Shown: in pieces, positions 58,085 to 64,000 of the stretch
Numbering within the stretch: position 1 is the first letter of the stretch
Layout of the letters: each line of letters starts with the position of its first letter
DNA from: Chinchilla lanigera
Lineage: Eukaryota; Chordata; Mammalia; Rodentia; Chinchillidae
Length of the DNA stretch: 64,000 nucleotides
Assembly: GCF_000276665.1 (NCBI RefSeq)
Contig: NW_004955425.1
Location: forward strand, 24,117,051-24,181,050
Direction: 5' to 3'
Made by a program: the position numbers and the translations under genes
The notes under the pieces: generated by a model
Database searches by the model: none
Seen by the model: only the letters and a program-made list of their open reading frames with translations
What the model was told of the DNA's origin: nothing

Positions 58085-58445
58085 CTATGCTGCTGTTGCG
58101 GCAGCAATGAGTTAAGCCAGGTTGTTAAGCTGAGTGGTGTGGGAGCTGCCCACGGCACTGTTGGAGCGCAACTTGGGCGTGTCCCGGTGGGTCTTAAAGG
58201 AACAACCCTGGGTCCTATATCTGGTTCCTGGCCTCTTCCTCTCTGGTGTGGTTCCCCTGCTCTGCCTCCTGGCCACCATGAACTGAGCAGCTCTGCTCCA
58301 CCATGCCCTTCCCCATGATGTTTCTCCTTGGAGCAGCCCACCATGCACCACCAGCTCTGAAACCGTGAGCCAAAGAAACCATCTTTTCCTTTAGGTGGTG
58401 GCTGTCAGGTATTTGGTCCCAGCAACAGGAAAGCTGCCCAAGACA
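58085..58445 (+). mobile_element. MaLR-like LTR remnant in IQGAP2 intron
   Basis: CCGTGAGCCAAAGAAACCATC, then TTAGGTGGTGGCTGTCAGG and AACAGGAAAGCTGCCCAAGAC; the longest sense copy of the family here. It lies antisense to IQGAP2. Confidence 0.6.
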
Positions 58446-59091
58446 GCAGTATTCCAGAGAAACTTCAAACAAGGAAGAAGGGTTTTCTCTGAATTTGTGC
58501 AGTTGAGAGGTTTCATGAGATCAGTGGAACAGAAAGCTTGAGGGAAGGTGGGTGTTGGAGAGGAGGAATTCTGACTTCCCTTGAGACAGAGGACAAGGGA
58601 CGGATGGGGCCCTGGGTCATGATTCAAAGGAAGCAGCTCTTGTGCCTACTCGGGCTGGGAAGGTGGCTTTCTGTTTTCTCTTCCACCTCGAGGTCATACA
58701 GCCACTGCATGGAGTGCTTGAGGTACAGCATACTGGTGCAAGTGGCTCAGACTCGGGGCTGCACAATCTGGCTTTGGAGAGAGAAAAGGATTGTTCTGCA
58801 ACTGTCCACAGCTCATCTGTTGAGACCCAGGGGCAGCTGTTCATTCTTGCTGCTGTGACTCAGTTCTTTCAGGTGAAGCGGGAGGCTCACATATCCGCAT
58901 ACTGGACAACCATGGGGGACACACAGGCCTGAGGGAGAGCTGGTGACCTCAACACAAGTAGTCATCCCCTGTCACCTGGAATCAAGAGTGAGTCTTGATA
59001 GACCAGGTACAGTTCTCTCCAAGGCCAAGGAAACCAAGGAGGTGCTGAGTCACATTTCACGTGTGTTCTATACAATTCTGGTCACACTTAC

Positions 59092-59229
59092 TGGTTTGTT
59101 TGCAGGTCATCGATTCCTAGCAGGACACCTTTCTCATGCAGCTTTGTTGCTGTGTACCTCACGGGTTTCGCTCTCTTCATGCCCTTGGGCTCTCCTTTTC
59201 CATCCAGTTTGATGGACCGCCGAGTATTT
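59092..59229 (-). CDS. IQGAP2: IQGAP2, third-from-last coding exon
   Basis: 138 nt: one base completing Lys, 45 codons and two bases of a Gln codon, between TTTTGTCAG and CCA/gtaagt. It encodes NTRRSIKLDGKGEPKGMKRA, KPVRYTATKLHEKGVLLGI and DDLQTN. The basic linker (RRSIKLDGKGEPKGMKRAK) before a conserved YTA-KLHEKGVLL motif is typical of IQGAPs. The neighbouring stretch of the same open frame (to 59288) is intron. Confidence 0.94.
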
Positions 59230-59518
59230 CTGACAAAATAAGAACAGACCACCCGTTGGTGCGCTGTCCCACACTGCTTGAAATGCACACCTTTTCATTT
59301 TGTGGTACAGGTAACAACTCCTTCCAGGAGGGAAAACCTCATGACTGAACTGTCCAAGGGAAAGGGTTTCCCAAGTAAAGTCTGTGTTCCAGGCTGCTAT
59401 TTTTAAGAAAACTTACACTCTGTGTTCTTAGCCTTACTGAACAAATTCTAAGTCATTCTGCAAGTAGCTCTGGTGCAGCAGCATGGACTGTGTAGTCCTG
59501 AGTGAAGATCCTACTAGG

Positions 59519-59612
59519 ACTGCTTCAATTAATTTAATTTAATTAATTATTTTATTTATTTATTTTATTTTATTAATTTAATTTTAATTGATTTAATTGA
59601 ATTTAACTGTGG
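59519..59612. repeat. AT-rich low-complexity tract (TTAAT/TTTTA)
   Basis: About 90 bp of only A and T apart from single Gs. Confidence 0.95.
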
Positions 59613-59699
59613 CTGCTGCTGTTCTAAGAGCCTTATAGATATTACTCACATTTACAAAATTAACATTTCCAACATGCTTTGCAACTAACCAATTCCTCT

Positions 59700-59870
59700 G
59701 CCATCTATTATTTTACTAGCCCCCATAACAAAGCTGTGAGCCTGGCACACCTATTTTCATCTGAAAGATGAGAAGATTGAGGCTGAAGGAAGTTCATGGA
59801 ACCAGATTTAAGACGCAATGATATAAGAGACAATCAGAACCCAGATGCTGGTCATCTGCCTGTAAAGTCG
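59700..59870. repeat. MIR-like SINE remnant
   Basis: CCCATAACAAAGCTGTGAGC, CTATTTTCATCTGAAAGATG and GAGGCTGAAGGAAGTTCATG fit MIR in reverse. Confidence 0.55.
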
Positions 59871-60733
59871 GTGTGGGTTGCCTTAAAGTAGCTGCAATGA
59901 TTATCCAGCAAATCTCTAACAATTTCATTGCTACTGGAAATTAGCTTGACCAACTCCTTTTCCCCAGGTATACATCTAGCTTAAAAGCAAATAAACGAAG
60001 ATCTGGAACTAGGGGGCCCAAACAAATGAGGTCTGCATCAAATCTTCTATGATTAATGCAACTGAATTTTCCACACATCATTTGCTATTGCCAATGTGAA
60101 GGCTAGGGCTATGTGAGAATGCTGTATTATATATTTTAATGGTAATTAAAATTTGATTAACATTGACCCTAGTTGAGTGGTAAGAATAATACGAGCAAAG
60201 AATATTAATTAAGAGTAGCTATAGTGTGTACAAAATCTACAATAGGTATGTTAATGGATAGTGGAGGACTGCCAATTAATGATTTTTAAAACCATTAAGG
60301 AATTTTAAATCATGATGTCATTCTGTGCAATTAGCAATTATCTGGCACTATCTAATATTATTAAGTATATAAAACCCTGTTTATAGGAAACACTCAGAAA
60401 ACAAATTTTTTTAAAAAATAGTTTGAAAAAAGCCTTTGAATTAAAAAGACAAAAGGAATACAGTGCTTCCCCAAATATTAACGCTACTTGCTCAAAATAC
60501 ACCAGGGTAAACTTCTTTAATTCTAATGCTGATAGAGAATTCAAAGATTCTACATTCATTTTTGGCTTTCTGGGCCACAGTAGCCAATCATGAAAAGCAG
60601 ACTCTAGTCTAGTTTTCAGCTAGAAGACAGAGTGAAAAACCTGGTTCTAAACCTAACACAGCCCTGCTAAGCAGGACTGTAATCTCCCCATATAAACTAT
60701 GATGGTACAAAGGAACAGACTATTGTCACTTAC

Positions 60734-60894
60734 TTCCTCTTTAAGTTGTCTAAACAAGTCTTTATGTAGGTGTCATAGTAATTGATTTGCTCTTCATAAA
60801 ATGCTGCCTTCTCATTAAGTGCATTCAGAGTCTGCTGAAGTTTCGTCAATTCAGCTTTTCGAAGCTTACGGTGGATTCTTTGATTTCGAATATC
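60734..60894 (-). CDS. IQGAP2: IQGAP2, fourth-from-last coding exon
   Basis: 161 nt, entering in phase 0 after TTATAG and leaving after two bases of a Lys codon at AA/gtaagt. It encodes DIRNQRIHRKLRKAELTKLQ, then a run with ALNEKAAFYEEQINYYD and YIKTCLDNLKR. This is a helix-rich part of the IQGAP C-terminal domain. All 53 whole codons are open. The split Lys codon is completed by the first base of the exon at 59229. Confidence 0.94.
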
Positions 60895-61343
60895 CTATAA
60901 CAACAAGGAAAGGATATAATAATAGGTTTGGGCAGAAATATGCTTTTTGGGATTGTAATGTGGATGAGAAGAACAAGTATTAAGGCACCGTGACTGTAAA
61001 CCTGTAGTTTATCTCAGGCTCCTTATTATATACATTACCTCACCACCAAAGCATCTATATCTTTTTCTACTTCAGACCTGGAAAGAGTATCTACACTACA
61101 CTTTAAAAGACTTGCTAAGGCTTATTCTTCTCTTGATGAAAAAACAAGTAAATAACTTTTGAATAACCATACAATTAGTTTATGGAAAAATAGTGCTTAA
61201 AAAGGGTACAGAGATATCAGTAGGGGTTCTTTGCATCATTTTGAACTTTCCTTTGAAGAATATTTTAAATTGAAAATACCTGTTTACTGCTTGGTTTCAT
61301 TTCAGTAATAAGTGAAAAACATTTCACCTGCTAAATGTTTCTT

Positions 61344-61490
61344 CTTTTTTTTCGAGACAGGGTCTTGCTGTGTATTTCAGGCTGGCCTTGAGCTCACTTT
61401 GTAGCTCAGGCTGGCCTCAAACTCACAGTGATCCTCCTGCCTCAGCCTCTAGAGTGCTGGGATTACAGGTGTGAGCCACCATGTCTGGCC
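61344..61490 (-). repeat. B1-like SINE (first of a pair)
   Basis: TTTTTTTTCGAGACAGGGTC and GTGAGCCACCATGTCTGGCC. Confidence 0.94.
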
Positions 61491-61521
61491 GAAATTTTGA
61501 AATGTTTTGCAGCTTTACACT

Positions 61522-61641
61522 TCTTTTTTTTCGAGACAGGGTCTTGCTGTGTAGCTCAGGCTGGCCTCAAACTCACAGTGATCCTCCTGCCTCAGCCTCT
61601 AGAGTGCTGGGATTACAGGTGTGCACCACTACACCTGGCTG
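61522..61641 (-). repeat. B1-like SINE (second of a pair, shorter)
   Basis: Same start and the same CAGCCTCTAGAGTGCTGGG variant as its neighbour, but lacks about 30 bp near the 3' end. Confidence 0.93.
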
Positions 61642-61729
61642 ATAAGTATTTCTTGAGGTTTGAAAAATGACAACTGAGCTCTTAAGACTCAAGGACTCAA
61701 CACTTAGTTTTCCCTTTCCTGGGTTCCAC

Positions 61730-62130
61730 ATCTAGATTCAACCAAACATGGAAAAATAATGTTTCTACACTGAACATGTTGCCATTTTTTCTTGTTATTA
61801 CTTCCTAAATAACACACAATAGTACGGATTTACACAGCCACGTTTCTGTTGTGTTCGGTGTTGTAAGTAATACAGAGGTTATTAGTGTATGGATTGCTGG
61901 GCATGGTGGCCTGTACCTCTAGTCCCAACCACTTGGAAGGCCGAGACAAGGAAAACCACTATGGCAGTGGTTGCGGGGGTAACATAGTGAGACCCCAGTC
62001 TCAAAAAATATGGGAAGATATACACAGGTCATATACAAAAACTGCCACTTCACATAAGGAATTTGACCATCTGGAGATTTTGGTTATCAGTGGGAAGTCC
62101 TAGAACCATTTCCCCAGAAATACCAAGAAA
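61730..62130 (+). mobile_element. MER2-like (Tigger) DNA transposon remnant with nested SINE
   Basis: TAGATTCAACCAAACATGG, CACTGAACATGTTGCC, then after the SINE GATTTTGGTTATCAGTGGG and CCTAGAACCATTTCCCC, the order known for MER2. Confidence 0.6.
61889..62010 (+). repeat. B1-like SINE, old, inside MER2
   Basis: TTGCTGGGCATGGTGGCCTG start, GAGACCCCAGTCTCAAAAAA end. Confidence 0.8.
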
Positions 62131-62213
62131 TGACTATACTTGCATTTAAATAGAATTCCTGGAACATAAAGTAGAGAAAACTATTTATACCCTACAAGAA
62201 CTGCACTAATTTT

Positions 62214-62394
62214 TTGTTTTTTGGTGGTGCTAGGGATTGAACCCAGGGCCCTTACACTGAGGGACACCCCCAGATTCCTCCCTTGCTAAGGGAGTCTTGC
62301 AGAGCTGCCCCAGCTGGGCTTGAACTTATGATGCTTGTGCCTCAGCCTCCTGTAATGCTGGGATTTACAGGCATGCGCCACCATGTCTGGCTGA
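62214..62394 (-). repeat. B1-dID composite SINE
   Basis: ID-like GGTGCTAGGGATTGAACCC then B1-like CCCAGCTGGGCTTGAACTTA and GCGCCACCATGTCTGGCTG. Confidence 0.85.
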
Positions 62395-63526
62395 CGCGCA
62401 CTAAGTTTAAACACGTATTTTTTTTTGTTATTCTATTCAGTAAGTCATGAGACTGTTTCATTTAAGAAAATGGTATCTGTTTAATGTTATTTTCTTTTGT
62501 GAAAAAAATTAAAGCCCATTCCTCCAGGAATTCACAGAGGTCATCCCACACATTCTCCGCAAGGGAAAACCTTCATTAAATGGAAATTTTTGGTGGATAC
62601 CTTTATGATAGCCTTAAAGAAGGCAGAAACACTGATTTCTCTACATTGTATTTCCAAGGAAAAATACCTTCTACTCCAAAGCTATAGAAAGAAAGGCTAT
62701 TTCTCTTGTGTCGTGCAGGCCGGGACTAATAAGCTTCGTTTGGAACTGACCATAATCTCCCTGGTGTTCTAGTGGCTAGAATTCAGTACTTTCAGAATTG
62801 ACCATAATTTTCCATCAAAAGTGAAACTGTATGCATATTATTCCCAGGGGGTGTAAAAATTAGATTTTTCTCTCATCATTTAACTGCCTTTCCCCGCCAG
62901 ACCACTATTAGCTGAAGGTTTGGATGACAGGAATGAAATGTGCTCTTTACCCGAGCACATACTTGCTTATCCTTGACAAACAGATGTCACCACTTCCTGT
63001 GATGTTTCCCTGCACTAAGTTGAGATCATTTTCTCGGGAAGCTTCTCCAATGTGAAAACATAAGATGAGAAAACAGAAACTTTCAAGTCTGAACTGGATT
63101 TAGGCTAAGCTTCTTGGAAATCTCAAGGACCCCAAGAGACCATCACAATGGCAGGTCCTGAGCAATTGGGTGATATGGCCACCACCAATCTTTTACAGGA
63201 GAAAGCTCTCCTATAAGCATCACCGAAAGAGTACTAAGGACTGCTTAAAGGTGCAGATCTAACCTGTCTATCCAATCTCCTGTTTTTTTTTTTTTTTTTT
63301 ATTCTGGTGTGTTTTAACTCCCCTAGTGGTTTGGGGGAGCTGTGGTTATTCTCAATTAAAAGACACCCACTTCTTTGGAACCTCTGAACACCTGCAATTT
63401 TGAGGAGAGTAGAATTGTGGCATAGGTAACTGCAAGTCCCTTCACGTCACCTCCAGGTGCCCAGTGTGCACCCAACGCCAAGCAAAAGTCTGCTAAGTGA
63501 AAAAGAAAAATACTGTTTCCAAACAC

Positions 63527-63739
63527 CTTGGCAATCTCATTGAGGATATCCTGGTACTTGTTTTTTGATGACACATGTCCGGTCTGTTCTAATGTCCGAA
63601 GGTTCCTCTGGATTTTCCTCTTCTTTTGCTCAAGAGGCAGCTGAGCGTCTTCCATCATTGCCTGGCTTTGCTTCCCATCTTCTGGAGTCCTGGAGTCCAT
63701 CACCGCGCGGCTCACCATGTCTTTGGCATGATCTTGTTC
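63527..63739 (-). CDS. IQGAP2: IQGAP2, fifth-from-last coding exon
   Basis: IQGAP2 is a cytoplasmic scaffold that binds actin, calmodulin and Cdc42/Rac1. This 213-nt exon (71 codons, phase 0 to 0) follows a polypyrimidine tract ending TGTTCAG and ends AAG/gtgttt. It begins EQDHAKDMVSRAV and contains LEQKKRKIQRNLRTLEQ and KYQDILNEIAK, a basic, helical segment at the start of the IQGAP-specific C-terminal domain (RasGAP C-terminus). The next exon starts DIRNQRI, the junction expected for this family. The gene continues beyond the right edge of the window. Confidence 0.93.
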
Positions 63740-64000
63740 CTGAACAGAGAATATTCAGTATTGGTTTTTCTCTACTCTCTTAATCTCAGATTTAGGACCC
63801 ACACTAGGCAAATTAATGTCAAAATGAAAGCTGTCCTCAAGACAAAGTCCAAGACTAACCTGGTCCTCATGGTTTTGCAGTAGGACTTTGGAAAGAATTA
63901 CATCCTCTTTGTAACACAGTAGGAATGGCAAACTTAATTTGGGCAAAATTCTAAGTAGGTACTTTTTAGAGAAGTGCCAAAGTACCTTAGTAATGAACAT

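Larger units (their letters stand above)
51855..63526 (-). other. IQGAP2: IQGAP2 terminal introns
   Basis: The introns lie at 51855-57653, 57763-59091, 59230-60733 and 60895-63526, all with GT/AG ends. They hold SINEs, a MIR, a L1 fragment, mariner and MER2 transposon remains and a MaLR-like LTR, listed separately. I see no gene in the remaining unique stretches, including 52600-53410, 55260-56070, 56270-57150, 58450-59090, 59870-60730 and 62400-63520. The sequence 63740-64000 is the next intron. Confidence 0.85.

Noticed and set aside
63755..64000. Minus frame ending NHEDQ beside CAG/gt, as a further IQGAP2 exon
   Set aside because: Its residues (LLRILPKLSLPFLLCY) do not fit IQGAP2 before EQDHAKDM, and the real exon start lies at 63739; it is intron.
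1..64000. CRISPR arrays, operons, phage or other prokaryotic systems
   Set aside because: Spliced mammalian genes and SINE/LINE repeats throughout; the tandem repeats lack spacers.

Overview
This window is ordinary mammalian (eukaryotic) genomic DNA: spliced exons with GT/AG borders, very dense SINEs, LINE-1 fragments, retroviral-type LTRs and old DNA transposons. The two SINE types, a 7SL-derived B1-like family and a tRNA-derived ID-like family, plus composites of both (B1-dID type), point to a rodent. The B1-dID composites argue against mouse or rat and fit beaver-, squirrel- or cavy-like lineages; I cannot name the species. No bacterial-type genes, CRISPR arrays or new defence-like systems are visible.

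Two protein-coding genes can be supported, both on the minus strand. (1) F2R, the thrombin receptor PAR1: the large second exon (coding 29589-30784) gives 397 residues with the thrombin cleavage site, tethered ligand and all seven membrane spans. Its first exon (signal peptide) and promoter are not visible and most likely lie in the 864-base run of N at 43010-43873, inside a GC/CpG-rich block at about 42.5-44.2 kb. (2) IQGAP2: the last five coding exons (63527-63739, 60734-60894, 59092-59229, 57654-57762, 51741-51854) join in phase to the 244-residue C-terminus, followed by a 3' UTR ending near 50.93 kb. IQGAP2 followed head-to-tail by F2R is, as I recall it, the human chromosome 5q13 order.

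Layout: 1-27.6 kb is intergenic DNA downstream of F2R, with an LTR at the edge, a 6.3-kb degraded antisense LINE-1 (2.2-8.5 kb) full of younger insertions, a second LTR near 12 kb, MaLR-like LTRs, MER5-like and mariner-like fragments and about twenty SINEs. 27.6-29.6 kb is the probable F2R 3' UTR; 30.8-43 kb is F2R intron 1 with an L1 3' end and several SINEs; 42.5-44.2 kb is the GC-rich F2R 5' region with the gap; 44.2-50.9 kb is the short intergenic spacer; 50.9-64 kb is the 3' end of IQGAP2 with repeat-rich introns.

The most interesting observations are a L1 insertion with an internal inversion and a perfect 27-bp inverted duplication (twin-priming signature, 23.88-24.29 kb), a solo LTR nested in a SINE nested in a LINE (7.41-7.84 kb), two SINEs side by side with three copies of one target site (19.5-19.85 kb), changes in the N-glycosylation sequons of the PAR1 exodomain, and a B1 SINE inside the likely F2R 3' UTR next to the poly(A) signal. 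None of these is a new biological system.
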